From NCBI GenBank assembly GCA_907163375.1, contig CAJQUW010016852.1:496001-560000 (forward strand): a stretch of 64,000 nt of DNA, written 5' to 3'. Within the stretch, counting starts at the first letter, position 1, and each line of letters starts with the position of its first letter. The translations under genes and the position numbers were made by a program. Under the pieces are notes generated by a model. That model was not told the DNA's origin. It did not search any database and saw only the letters and a program-made list of their open reading frames with translations. The DNA is from Prostheceraeus crozeri (Eukaryota > Platyhelminthes > Polycladida > Euryleptidae). Shown here piece by piece: positions 47,831 through 59,921 of this stretch.

Positions 47831-50490
47831 AGATCTATGGCATTAAGATGAAAAAAAATATGAGATCAAAAAATTTATTCTTGAAAAATTCTTGAAGAGT
47901 AAAACTGATTAAAAATGTGCATATAGAGAGTAGAAAAGTCAAAATTGACCATAGAGTTGGAAATACACGTTAGAAATCAAAATCGACCAAACAGTCAACA
48001 AATGCTCATAACCAGTCTCTAGAATAATTCTCTCATGCTTTCTATGACCCCCAGTGATAATCACCATTATCCTCTAAGTTTCTTCACCTTGGACTTGAGG
48101 CAATGTATAATTGATAACCCCCGAGTTTTTTAATTTCTGGAAGAATTTTGACAGTTGGTCCCATTATGTCCTTATCATTAATTTTTGGGAATCCAGAATT
48201 CTTTTTCAAAACTTTGTTTCATTTTCACCTACAACTTTTTAAAGTTAAAATTTCTGGTCTATATTTGCAATGCAAGGGAAGTGGAATATTATTGCAATTT
48301 CAAAATCCAGCGAGATTTTCTCAGAGATAGAACTTAGAATATACTAATAATTGAAACAAGCAGTTTTCGAATCTTTGAACTATCAATTTATTAGAGTAGG
48401 ATTTGTTGAAAGGAACTTTGTACATTTGAAACTGCCACTGTACTTTGCTTGGAACACACAGGAACGAAGCTGGGTATTTTATGGACATTGCCATTATCTT
48501 TTCAAAACACTACTGTCACTACGAAAGAAGTGAAGGCGACCCACAACATCGATGATGAATTTTTCATGGAATTTCCGAACTCTTTTTTACAATTTTTCAA
48601 ATGATATTGACTCTAATCTTTTAGTGTAGTTTATGCTTGGAACGTAATGATGCCTATTAGACCTGAATATATTATCTCTTGAGTAATGGATAACCATGAT
48701 AAGGCCCAATAGACTGGAATGTTTAAACTATATAATTAAATATAGCTCTCGCTGAGACACAAAACGCAGTACTGAAATTAACGCTAGAAAAATGTGGTAT
48801 TCTTATTTGAATGATGAACAATAACAAAAGGTTCTGGTCTTTAGTGCAATCTAGAAAAAACAATGCCAACAACTTCCTGAATTGGAAAATACTAGAAACT
48901 TTATTATAATTGTCACAGCTTTAACAAAAGGGTAATTTCAACATGATCACTAATAGGACTTGAATAGACGTGCTTTTTTTTTTCTTGTGAGTTTCAAACA
49001 AAATTTTTTATTTTATTTACAGAACTATTAAATAGAAGTTTTAGAACTAAATAGGCTTGAATGGTGACACTATATGCGTTTTGTACATTTCATTTATCGG
49101 AGCACTCATTCTATTCCGAATACTAAAACTAGAAAAAAGGAATTTTTGTATGCTATCACATTTCTGGATCAAGCAGCTTAGAATTCTTCTAATTAATTTT
49201 TGCTATCATAATTTGATTCAAGACGATATAGAATTGTCATATTTTTAAGTCTGCTCATCAATTCTTGAAAAAATGAAAATGAATTTTCACTGGCTATGAG
49301 ATGGTATTTAAATTTTCTACCCGAAGGTCATCAAACCAATTGCTGCTCTTACGTTGCTAAATATCCTCCTAAAAATTGAAAATGAATTTGCGTCCTTGAG
49401 AATTTCTGTATCGATTTCTATACCTCTTTCATTCAAAGTCAAAAATGTGTTATATGTCAAAAAAATTATTTGAAAATTAGAGTTTCTTATAAATCGACTT
49501 AAATAACTGTGACTAGTTTATTCATTTCATCGGATTTAGAACAATTTTTTGTATATAATTCAATTAAACTCCTTACTGTCCTATTAAAGGCAATACTTTT
49601 ATATCCCAGATCTGTTCATCAATGACAGACTGCTTACTGCTGTACCTCTTACTGGACTAAGGCTGTTTTTGACAAACCGAACTACTGGGATTTAAAATGA
49701 TTGCCGAGACTCAATTATATTATAGGGATATTGTATCGTAGAGAATCTTTCTAGGGACAATTTTAAAACTACTGACGTATGACTGACATCGCTACTCTTA
49801 AATTAGTATCATTAGTTGCAACAGAGTAGCAACCATTATACGCATATACTAGGCAGATTTAAAAACACTATGACAAGGAAGCCATTTCTCTTTAACTCCT
49901 TGCATTTAATTGCATACACTACAGCTAGGATTATATCCTGTCAAAAAATGTAGAATCAACACAATTACTAAGAATGGAGGGTTTTTAGGAGGTTCAGCTT
50001 TAGATCCTTTGCGGGGGTCCATAACCTTAGACCTCTAGCAATACCGAGTGTGATAAACCCATACTAAGAATGTTATCATTTCAGGGTGGAATTAAACTAA
50101 TTTAGACTTAGCAGGGGTCATAAGACATAAGTTTTGTACAGACTGCATTGTTAGCAATTTTAGCATAAACAGCATCTATTAGTAGTTCAATAAAGTGTCT
50201 GAATCTTCTTCAAGTATAATTTTAAAAGACGTAGGCTGAATTATTATTACCACAGGAAAACTATAGATATTATTACTATTATGGCAATAGTGTGTCTAAG
50301 ACTAGAAAACTAGGACATCGCTCTCCTGAAAGCTTCCTCCTCCTAAGCCACTCCGGACCTTCCAATCATCCTTACTTTTTATGTAGTAGGCTTCGTGTTT
50401 TGTATTTGAAAATGAAATTAGCCTATTACTGAAGTTACATTTCTACTGCTAAGTCAGTGGTGAAGAAAAAGCTAAAAATTAAGTTTCACC
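47831..50490. other. No gene seen
   Basis: AT-rich spacer. Plus frames near 48.15, 48.35 and 49.06 kb are Phe/Leu/Ile-rich with no motif. Confidence 0.5.
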
Positions 50491-50494
50491 AGTG

Positions 50495-51840
50495 CATAAG
50501 CAAAATTGACACTCAGCCCAATGAAAAAAGAACCTGTGTTTGAGCTCTCAAATTGCAAGGCACGTCAATCTGCGAAAATGCAGGATTTCAGATACAAAAT
50601 GATTAAGAAAACAGTTTTATCCTCCACCGCTCAGAGAAATAATCTCATAGCGAACTGCTCACACGCACGACTACACAGTGCTTCATATGGCCAGTTGATT
50701 ATGTCAAGAACGAGTCGATTTTGATTCCCAATTTCATTGTTTAAGCCAATGAAGCAGGCACAGTCGTACTCAAGTTCAGGGCAAACAATTATCGTTGCAT
50801 ATATCTCTGTAGTTCAGATTACTGAGATATAAACCTGTTTAATTGTACGGAGTACGTACGATCTCTTGCTTGTCGTTGAAGTGATGTTGTTGATGTCTGC
50901 TTGATCTCAAGTCAGATGTAATTGTGACACCGAAAATTTTAACTTTGGACACTTCTGTGATGTTATATTGCCATAAAGGCTTTAACACGATCGCATTTTG
51001 TCACAAAAATGAGTTTGAATAACTTAAGTTAATCTCCATGTTTAGGAATTCATAGGAGCTCAACCTTTTTAATTTTCGATCTATTGAAAATGGGAAACTA
51101 ATTGTATTATCATCAGCGAATTTAGCGGTAGATGCTGAAGGATGACCAGTGCTTAAATAGTATGCAAATCAAACAGCAACGGTGCTAGGACAGAACCTCG
51201 CGCTAGTCCAGATTTCATTCAACAAATTTGTAACAGAAAGTATCAAATCTTGACAAGACACGTTCGATTTCCTAAGCATTCTTGCATCTATTTCAAGAAA
51301 CCTGTCCGGAACGTAGCATAGAACAGAGTTTTATGGCGAATCCATATTGTCAAAAGCAACAATTTGCATGGAAAGTAATGCAGATCCAAATGAGCCTGTA
51401 GAATGTAGGCAGGTTTTCAATGATAGTCATCACTGCTGCTGTTGATGATATCCTTTAGCAACCATGTTGGTCTGAGCCTAATGCGTCTTGACTCGATTGA
51501 CAGATGATCAACTCTGGAAGTACATTTGATTCCATTCATGTTGTTGATGTTTTTCCGAAGTCTTGATATCTCATAGTTGATTTTGGGATTTCTTTGTAGA
51601 TCCAACTTTCCGTTGACCTGAAATATCCCTTCTATTAGTGGAATATTGATAAATAGCTCACGAAGGTGTCGAAAAAGGTTTTGCTAATTCATGCAAGCAA
51701 GCTTTCGTAGGGACATCATCATCAACAGTTGATGGTCAGATCTCCTGTTTTCAATGTAAATGTGAATTTCAGGAAAATGATTTGAAGCTTCTCTGCCGAT
51801 TAATGGATTATTTATGTCAATAACCAAAAGCCGTGCATAC
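50495..51840 (-). pseudogene. Decayed CR1/Jockey-type LINE RT fragment
   Basis: Minus-strand translation contains GLARGSVLAPLLFDLHT (equivalent to the G-x-P-Q-G-S-x-L-x-P-L-L-F motif), ASTAKFADDNTIS (catalytic F-A-D-D) and, after frameshifts, GVTITSDLRSS, CPELEYDCACF and a C-terminal EALCSRACEQFAMRLF block. The order matches RT palm, thumb and post-RT region. Upstream at 51417-51605 is an open 62-codon stretch (KLDLQRNPKINYEISRLRKN) that I do not recognise and that may or may not belong. Multiple stops mean no protein. It lies just 3' of another minus-strand LINE. Confidence 0.55.
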
Positions 51841-53118
51841 ACAAGTTAACGCAGTTGTTACAAACAAGCTATGATGCTCGAAACTCTAAAGAGTAAAGAC
51901 ATTTTAGAATAGAATAGTACTTATACTGCCTCAAATGCAAATCATAGTTAAAACAATGCGGTTATGAACATCATAACCAAAGAATTATGATGAATGATGG
52001 CTTTGACATCTACATATAAAAATTGCCATGAAATGAAAAGAACGAGTCTTTGATCCTTACAGTGCGACAGAAAGGGATGCAAGGAACGCCAGTGTAAGGC
52101 AGTTTATGAGGGATCAGCTCATGAAGAATGTGCGTACCCATTACTTTCGGTTTTGAGAAATAGCTGCTTGCTACATGCGACGATTTTCAGTTTGACTTTG
52201 AGAGCAATGACAAGTTCTGGGGTTGCCTTTATCAACTCGAGTAAGACGGTTGTTCAAACACTTTTTGAGGCTTACAAAATCGAGGCAAGCGTATTCGCAA
52301 ACATATCTGACATATGAGGCATCCACTTGTTGGAGTTCATCGTTCGACAAAAATGGGTGAAGTTTGCGTAAAACATAAAAGCAATTACTGACTGCCTTGA
52401 TAATGCTGTTCACATGAGCCTCAAAACTAAACGCTTCAGAAATAACAATGGCCAGGATATTAACTGATGGAAACATATCGACAGGAAAATTATACAAAAT
52501 TGGATTTTGCATATCAGCAATTTTTGACATAAAATGGCTTTGGACTTTGACACGTTCAAATAAAGATAGTGTCTTTCACACCGGCTTGAAACATCTTCGG
52601 TAGTGGCATTAAGAACATCATTAATATGACCAGGATCAGTATCAAAGATGGGTAGTGTCTCGCAACCTGAAGCACTGCCTAAATTGCCAGTGTGTCGATA
52701 ATCACCAAAAAACGAGGAAAATATAGGGAGCAAGAACACTCCAGACACTCTTCGATAAGGTTTCAAACAACATCCTGTAAAATAACAGTGGATATTCTAT
52801 CTCTTAGGTAGTCATTCAGCCATAACACAAATCCAGCGGATAAGCCAGCTCTTAAAAATTTGTTAACAATTACATCATGATTTAACTTATCAAAAGCTTT
52901 CTGAAGGTCGAAAGTTATGAGAACCGAGTCGCAGCAATTCTTTTTATCATAATTCTTGCCTGGATTATTCATGATCGCTATCAAAGCTGTTGTAGTTGAG
53001 TATGATTTTCTGAATCCATGTTGTTCTGGACCGAATAACTGCTCAATTGGTGGATAGATATTCTCCAATAGTTTTCTCAGAAATGTTTGGCCGGGAGAAG
53101 AGTCTGAGACCGGTCTTA

Positions 53119-55485
53119 AGCTACGTTCACACATGAGAGATGAGACCTGAGACTCAGGCAATCATCCAATCAAACGGCAAGAGTACAGTTTCCGTCGTCG
53201 ATTTCAAACGTCAATCAAAATTATGCTGCGACTAACTCCAGGCAGTCTGAACAGTCCTGAGACATGCCTGAGACCCACTAAATTCATCCGTTGTCGTTTG
53301 TGCGGGGCGACCCGGGGGAGGCTCACCACGCTTGCTGAGAGATAGTGCGAACGGTCCTGAGACAAGCTTCTCTCAAGTTTCGGAGAGAAGCCTGTGAGAC
53401 ACTCCACGATCCTTGTCTCAAGTGTGAACAACCCTGAGACCTTCAACTGAGACAACGACCATGTCTCAGCAAAAGTTGTACGCATTTCAACTTTTCTGTG
53501 ACTTCCTTCTTATCAATATCCTACTGGATTGTGTATTCGACGCTCATTTATTTTGTACACATATACGCGAAATAATATTTTGTGCTCATGTGTTTCTGTT
53601 GGTTGCACAAGTCAATTCAGTCTAAACTAGTGATTCATTTGATGACATTTACGATATTTATGATACTTGTAAATATTGTCATGTTTTGCTTCTTTCAGAA
53701 ATCTGAATTTGCGATGAATCAGACAGAAACATAATGAGGCACGTACAGGCTACTTTAACTTGATTGATGAAATTAGTTTTGAGCTATATCATGGTGGCCA
53801 AGTTTTTTTACTACCAAAAGCGGGACACTAAATACTCAGTAGTAGAAAAAAAAACATGAAAAACAGCGGACTTGCATCTACGTGTTCGTAAAGATACGCA
53901 ATAGTCAATTGAATGTCAATGCGTTGAATCACGACGCGCATAAAATTTCAACAAGCAGGAATCTTTTAATTAGGATTTCTTCGGTTAGTTCATTCCCACA
54001 TGCATGCCGAATGAAACCAGTGTCTTGTATGCGTTGTACGCGTTTGAAATGTTAAGTTAAGAAGCAAATTTTGCATCACTTGCCCAAGGTCCAACCTTGC
54101 AAACCATTAGAAACTGATTATTATTAAGGCATATTTATAAGCGCTTCAATCAAGAGCTTTTTCATCAGTGCTTGAAGAAAGAGGATGAGTCATTTCACCA
54201 TCTAGGTACATGGCCCCAAGTAGAAAATTAAAAACATTAGATTGATTAAGTTCATGAGAGAAGGAGAGAAACGTTTATATATTTGCAAAGTAAATGGAAA
54301 TCATATAAATCTTAGGCACATACAAAGACAAATATAGAGAGCACTATACGACAAAGACATTTCAAAATTAGTACAATTAGCACTGGTACGGTGCACGAAA
54401 GCAGTCTAATAAAAAATAAATGTTGTACAAGTGTAAGATTAAATGTAATGATCAGAAAATGTTGAAACATGAGTGTTAAGTCAGTCAGTCCAAGTGTTAT
54501 TAACAATTATTTCTGCAGCCGGGAAGAACGAATTCCTTCTCCTGGTAGCTTTACAAGGTGGTAAAACTATACCTCTCCTAAACATGGAGCGGCTGAAAGA
54601 GGTTGTTAGAAAGCAATATGACAGAGCTGATCTGAATTCGCCCGAGAGTTAGAAGAACTTCTAGACTATGTAAAATTTAGACTGTTTTTGTGGTAGGCTA
54701 TCAGACTATTGATGAACATTTTGAAGGAGGCATAGAGCCGAGGGAAAAGAGATGCTAGTACTTCATACCATAGACCACCTCGATGGTTTTGTGCTTGATA
54801 AATTTGATAAACGTTTGTGAAGACTTTTTTGTTACTTGTTTTCAGAAGTCTTTGTTTGTTTGATTATATTTTCAGTGCTTGAAAGCAGGCCCACAGGCCC
54901 AATAGGATTATGAGCATTTCATACTTGTACTGAAATAAGTTGACGAAAAGAACCAATATACATGAGTAGGCCTTCAAAAATAATTTGAGATTTAAGTTCA
55001 AAGGAAATCAATTAAGTAAAAATTATCAAAATTACTCATTAAGTTAAAATAGCAATGCATTAAACAACCTACGTAAACGGGTTGATGACCTGTTTACGTG
55101 GAATATTTTACGAATACCTATAGGCTTCAGCGGCTTGCCTACGTCTATTCTTCATGACAAAATGAATCATGAGTCTCAGCAAGCTCTCACATAGTCTGAA
55201 CGGAACCTGAGAGTTAGCGCAACAAAAGGGTATAAATAGAAACATTTTTCAATTTATCTGCGACCTGATGTCGATAGTGTGAACAGGTATGAGACCTAGG
55301 TCTCAGCAGATCTCAGGTCATGCCTCAGCGATTCTCACCGTCGATAGTTCAGTGAAGGAGAGGCTCAAGAAAATGAGGGGCAGCTTTTTTCCTGAGATCT
55401 CTCTCAAGTGTGAACGGGTTGGTCTCAGTCTCAGGTTTGATTTGAGGTCAACTCTCAGGTTCTTCTCTCATGTGTGAACGTAGCT
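53119..55485. mobile_element. Harbinger-like non-autonomous element inside a LINE (2367 bp)
   Basis: The ends share a perfect inverted repeat of 22 bp beginning AGCTACGTTCACACATGAGA. They are flanked by TTA at 53116-53118 and 55486-55488, the 3-bp TWA-type target duplication of PIF/Harbinger. The host LINE frame is continuous if the element and one TTA are removed. Subterminal GTGTGAAC...TGAGAC motifs recur at both ends (about 53345, 53426, 55194, 55278 and 55411, plus the termini). No transposase is recognisable inside; a LINE C-terminal fragment sits in the interior at 54.5-54.65 kb. Superfamily rests on the TTA duplication and is an inference. A HARBI1-like source gene lies at 63 kb, but its ends are not visible for comparison. 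Confidence 0.8.
54495..54650 (-). pseudogene. LINE ORF2 C-terminal fragment within the Harbinger-like element
   Basis: Minus-strand translation gives TSFSRSMFRRGIVLPPCKAT, then RRRNSFFPAAEIIVNNTW and a stop near 54497. The pattern R-x-x-x-x-x-x-P-P-x-x-T-x-x-R-x-x-S-F-F-P is the usual end of CR1/Jockey-type ORF2. It is a third, short LINE relic, either captured by or inserted into the DNA transposon. Confidence 0.55.
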
Positions 55486-55760
55486 TTAGCTTCTCAATCT
55501 TAGTCGGATAGACTTTGAGCTATTCCTTGGATACTATGATGTTGCTTTTCCATTCACAGGGAAACTTTCTTTGATCAATCGACGCTTGGTAAGTATCAGT
55601 CAGTGGGGGAGCAATGTATTTTGACAGCTGCTTGTAAGTGATGGAAGGAATATTACTATCACCCGATGATTTACTTGACTTTACTTTTGTCAATGCATTC
55701 ATAACATCATGGACATTGACTTGTAGACTCCAACTGTCATCAACTACTTCGCTGTCAGCA

Positions 55761-56184
55761 TGTCGCTCAAACTATTAGAGATCTCCTTAGGGGGTATAAG
55801 GTACCAATTTTCGGTTGATTACTAAAAATTTTCCTCAATTAACGGTTCAACATCATCTATTCTGCTTCCTGATTGGTCCGCTAAGTTGATAGCAGTTTTT
55901 CATTTTTGATAGCAGCAGTCATTATATAGCCTACTTGTCGGTCTTGGCATTTTAAGATTGGACTGAATAGGATTCCACTTCTTCCAAATACCACTTTGAC
56001 AGTTGATCGTTGTGATTCTTCGAAAGTGGAATTAGCATCGGATCATAAATTCGCATGGTGCTTCGTTTCTTTATCTTTAATGTCTATGGTGTTTGTGCTT
56101 AAATTATGGATACTTTGCTTAATACTTGAAACTATAGTGCTTTGGTAGCCTAATGTTTCGGTGTTGCATTCTGCTTTCAGGTAG
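55761..56184. other. No gene resolved; probable upstream LINE relic
   Basis: Minus-strand text immediately 5' of the LINE RT block may continue the same LINE (short coding-like strings near 55.86 kb), but stops prevent a confident reading. Confidence 0.35.
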
Positions 56185-56190
56185 CCCTAT

Positions 56191-57190
56191 GACAAAGAGT
56201 CGCAGTGCTGAAAAGGTGCGCCTTTGGCGTATCAAAATAAGAAACGACCGAGATAGATGCGCCCTCTACAGAACAAAACAAGTTGCGAAATCGAGAAAAT
56301 AGGAAAAAAGCAATTAAAAGACTAAGAGATGAAGAATTGACAGAACAGAAAGAGAAGGAACAGAAAAATTAAAACCCTACAAATAAAGCTGTCCCAACTT
56401 GTGCCACCATCTTCTTCTATAGCATCTCCTTCGGCCTGAGACTACTCTTCCGGCGTCTCCGACTACTCATACGGCTTGTCTGCCTACTCTGGCGTCTCTG
56501 ACTACTTTTTGTAGAGACAAAGAAGAAATTGTAGCCACTATTCTTGAGTGCCTGTCCGCCAAGGCGAAGTATCGGGTAAAAAAGACATTGGCCGAAAAGG
56601 CGGAAAATCTCCAGGTCTAGGAGGCAATTCCGCCGCTTCGGTTTGAATTTATCGAACATTTCGATAGACGGAGGCAAAAACGCCATGACTGTAAAGAGGA
56701 AAATATTGCGTGAGGAATATTTACAGGAGGATATACATAAGCGTGAGGAAAATATATCTAAATTCCTCGAACGAGATGATGTCTTCATAATATGTCCCGA
56801 TAGGAAGCGGACCGAAGCAAGTGCGATACCTAACGCAGGACTTTTCAAGGACGCTTCAATCAAAACACTCGGCTGAAATTGATGATTGTGATTACACTGC
56901 TTTTACCAGATGTGTTCCTCGCTTCATTGTGAAACTAAAACCTTCAGATTGGTGAGCTTGCCTCCGTATCCTATGCCTGAACCCTAGTTTAAAGCATGAA
57001 AAGCTGGTGAATTTGGGGAATCACCTCAAGAAGAGTGAATCACTAGGAACAGTTGTGATAAACGATGTTCTATTGGAAGAGCTTCAAGAAGAAATCGAGA
57101 AGCTACGATCAGACGAGAAAATGAGAATTTGTAGAGTGTCGCAAGGTAGACAACAAAGACTCTCTGAAAGGCAGCAAAATCTCCCGTAAG
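56191..57190 (+). pseudogene. Decayed ORF of an uncharacterised transposon-type protein family
   Basis: Blocks in successive plus frames: MTKSRSAEKVRLWRIKIRND (56191 on), a Lys/Glu/Arg-rich helix (RKKAIKRLRDEELTEQKEKE, to about 56370), AMTVKRKILREEYLQEDIHK and REENISKFLERDDVFIICPD (56683-56810), then CLNPSLKHEKLVNLGNHLKK (about 56980-57035) ending in a Glu/Lys/Arg coiled-coil segment to 57189. From memory, this order (Arg-rich N-terminus, K-R-K-I...F-L-E-R-D-D, Cys-rich C-L-N-P-x-L-K-x-E-K-L) occurs in a widespread uncharacterised family of invertebrate, probably transposon-encoded, proteins. Frameshifts and stops between blocks show it is dead. I cannot name the family. Confidence 0.4.
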
Positions 57191-57941
57191 AAGATTGTCA
57201 TGTGACCACTGAAGGAACTGATCGATTCACTTAAATAAGAACTGGATAAGATGAAACTTCTTCTCCAAAGAGCCCACGCACAATAGTCATCTTTCAAAGA
57301 AGAAAGAACAAGTGTGGATACTGATAAATGCAAGTTTGTTATTCAGATCGACTGGAGCAAAAATGTGAAACTTAGACAAGCTCAAGAAGGAAATGCTAGA
57401 TGCTATCATGAGGAGTAGATCTCCATTCATGCCATGCACAGCTGGTCAGCAGAGAAGACTTGTCTTTTACGTCTTTGTACCATCCGTAACTAAACAAAAT
57501 TTTATCATTGATTTATTTTTAGTGATGACCATAAAACATGGTAAATTGTACATGGTTGTAATCAGGTACATTCACTGAAGTATTTTATGTATGATTTAAA
57601 TCATTTCGAGTGGCTTCAGATGGGATGTGGTACAACTTTGGTGCAATTCACACAAGTTTAAACATAAGACACCTTTGTTTTTCCAAGTGTTGCTAGCATG
57701 TACCATATATGTTATGAAGATTGTTGATCGTGAATTTGTAATGCGCACTGTTACGGTTTGATATTATTCATTTCCTGTCTTGTTGTTCTGCTAATGTGCC
57801 TGAATAACAGAACATAAAAATCATGATGTTATAAATCATCTTTGTACATATTTTCACGATCTTATAGGCCTATCAAATTAAGAATATTACGGATCAGATT
57901 CCTTGAACTTGACATAATCCCTGAAGGAAATTCATTACGAT
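57191..57941. other. No gene seen
   Basis: AT-rich spacer ending at the first copy of the LINE target duplication. Confidence 0.5.
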
Positions 57942-57955
57942 TTAAGATCATTTAC

Positions 57956-59041
57956 GATTAAGAACATTACGGCTGCTTCTAAGAATTCTGCAGCCTTGTT
58001 AGCCATTGATTTTTGTAAGGCTTTCGACTCCATAAGCCATTGTAAAATGTTGAACACACTTGCAAACTATTTTAACTGCAACTCTCAAACTGTTCATTTT
58101 GTACGTCAGTTTTTGTGCAATTGATTTCAACGAGTGCGTGCAAGTGATGCAACTTTTACCGATTGGACTGATATTTCCAGTGGTGTGCCGCAGGGATCAA
58201 TCCTGGGTCCGATTCTGTTTATTTTGTTTATGGACGACCTTCCGACTTTTCCCAATACCAAAGCTGTGGCATACGCAGATGATATTTCATTAATTCACTT
58301 CTCTCAAGACGACAATGAACATGATGATATTCAAAATGTTGTTGACTCCTTTTGTAATTGGGTTGACGGTAAAGGTTTAAAAGTAAACACCAAGAAAACC
58401 AAGTGCTTGTTGTTTTCTCGTAATGGAGAGTGTCCAAACCTTAAGGTTTGCATTAATGGTACTCAAATTGTACAGGAGGATTCTGTCCGACTGCTTGGAG
58501 TACATTTTTCTTGTGATCTGAAATGGGACACCAATTTTAAATACATGTACAGCAAGTGTTGTCGCGCTATGTCTATCGTAAAAAGATTAAGAAACAACTG
58601 TAACGACAGCAGTATTATCTGGCAAGCTTATATGAGCTTTGTCTTTTGTCATATGTCTTTCTGCTGGCCAGTGTTATGTGATATGAAGAAGGTACACCTA
58701 AAAAAACTGGAACGTTTACATCGTGTTGCTATTAAATGGTCTGGAGCCACCAATAAACCCCATCTACATGTTTTACTTGACAGAATATGTGTCAAACTTG
58801 TGACAAATATTGCAACTTTTAAAGACAGACATCCTCTCTCCGAATTTTTCATCCTAAGAGAAAATGTTTCTCATATTAGACATCCCCGAGTGCTTCAATC
58901 GCACGCGAGAACTTCTGCATTGTATAACAAATCGTTCGTTAAATATGCCAATATTACATGATTGTAAATTTGGTCGATATGTGTACGCAGGTATCCTCTC
59001 ATACCGCTTTTGTATGACGATTGAATAAAGCATTATTATTA
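57956..59041 (+). mobile_element. 5'-truncated LINE with 14-bp target duplication
   Basis: The insertion is bracketed by TTAAGATCATTTAC at 57942-57955 and 59042-59055, exact copies. It ends in GAATAAAG and an ATTATTATTA tail (to 59041), a 3' microsatellite as in CR1/L2-like LINEs. The 5' end is truncated within the RT palm. Matching target copies suggest a fairly young insertion. Confidence 0.85.
57963..58961 (+). pseudogene. LINE RT palm-to-C-terminus, one internal stop
   Basis: The frame carries RT motif A LLAIDFCKAFDSISH (near 58000), then an internal TGA at about 58121 (probably a decayed CGA). It continues open for 275 codons with SGVPQGSILGPILFILFMDD (motif B), AVAYADDISLIHF (catalytic YADD), GLKVNTKKTKCLLFSR, RLLGVHFSCDLKWDTN, a thumb region and a C-terminal tail RTSALYNKSFVKYANIT. 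The order and spacing are those of CR1/Jockey-superfamily ORF2. The endonuclease and RT fingers are absent through 5' truncation. Apart from the one stop it is well preserved, in keeping with the intact target duplication. Confidence 0.9.
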
Positions 59042-59055
59042 TTAAGATCATTTAC

Positions 59056-59921
59056 ATCTGGAAATCGATTAGAACAAATATTGCAGACTATTTGCAAGAA
59101 GGATAAACTCATAAACTGAAAACTTTGCAAAATGCCCCGACCGCAACGATTTTCAAATAGACGCTGCGAACTGAGACTGAATAAAAACTTCTTGTGGGGT
59201 TATCTCAGACAAAAGCCAAGTCTGACATTTATTTACAGAAGTATTTTTCAAAGTTGCAGATGTCAGCAGAAGCTGCGAAGTTATATTTTATCCTTTGTAC
59301 ATAAGAAACGCAATATGTCAAAAACACCAGTTTCCGACCATTACGGGACATTTCCATGGTTGCTAGGCAGCGGCATAAAAAATGAGAGGCTGAAGATTCA
59401 CGCATGCACTTAGTCTTTATGTGTGTAATATATTATGCACAGTTGTCCTTTTTTCACAGCATCATTTTTCCACGACTTGGAGATCAATAAGTGTAAAATA
59501 TCCTGATCGCCCATACATGATAGCAAAAACTGCAGCCAAAAATTCTATTTTTTTACTTTTCACTTTCCGTGGAATGTGAGTTATATATCGTGCACAGTTG
59601 TGCTTCCATTGCATTATTCCTTAAACGAGTTGTCTCAAATATCTCGACTGATACTCTTGTGGACAAGCCCATCAAGCAGCCCATGAAAGGCCTTTTTTCC
59701 ATGTGGCCGAGATGCTATTTATCCCACTCAATCCTTTTGTGCTGAGTGTTAAGCAAGAATGTGAAATGTACTAGTACCTATTTTGGGTTTGACCAGACCA
59801 AGGTTTGTATCAAGGTCTCACGGAGGTAGAGTGAGCACTACCACAAAGCCACAGCGACCGTGTAAACAAATTATTGAAAATAGATAGGCCTATATGCCTA
59901 GCTACTCTGCAGGCCTGCACA
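59056..59921. other. No gene seen
   Basis: AT-rich spacer. The 93-codon plus frame at 59132-59413 has no recognisable motif. Confidence 0.5.

Larger units (their letters stand above)
51960..55760 (-). pseudogene. LINE (CR1/Jockey type) RT, split by a Harbinger-like insertion
   Basis: Read on the minus strand. The RT fingers region (MNALTKVKSSKSSGDSNIPS and FPCEWKSNIIV) lies at 55702-55497. After the inserted element come EQHGFRKSYSTTTALIAI and motif A ITFDLQKAFDKLNHD (about 53060-52870). Then, in shifted frames, come SFFGDYRHTGN, a Y-L-N-V-S-K-S-K-A block, thumb FVLRKLHPFLSNDELQQV-like text (about 52350) and the C-terminal IPHKLPYTGVPCIPFCRTVR (about 52110-52050). At least two frameshifts affect the motif B-C region. 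Removing the insertion plus one TTA copy gives a continuous frame across the junction, so the LINE was open there when hit. Confidence 0.8.

Noticed and set aside
56417-56863. 148-codon minus-strand frame
   Set aside because: Antisense of the decayed transposon-type ORF, rich in Ser/Arg/Leu as a shadow of Lys/Glu/Arg coding.
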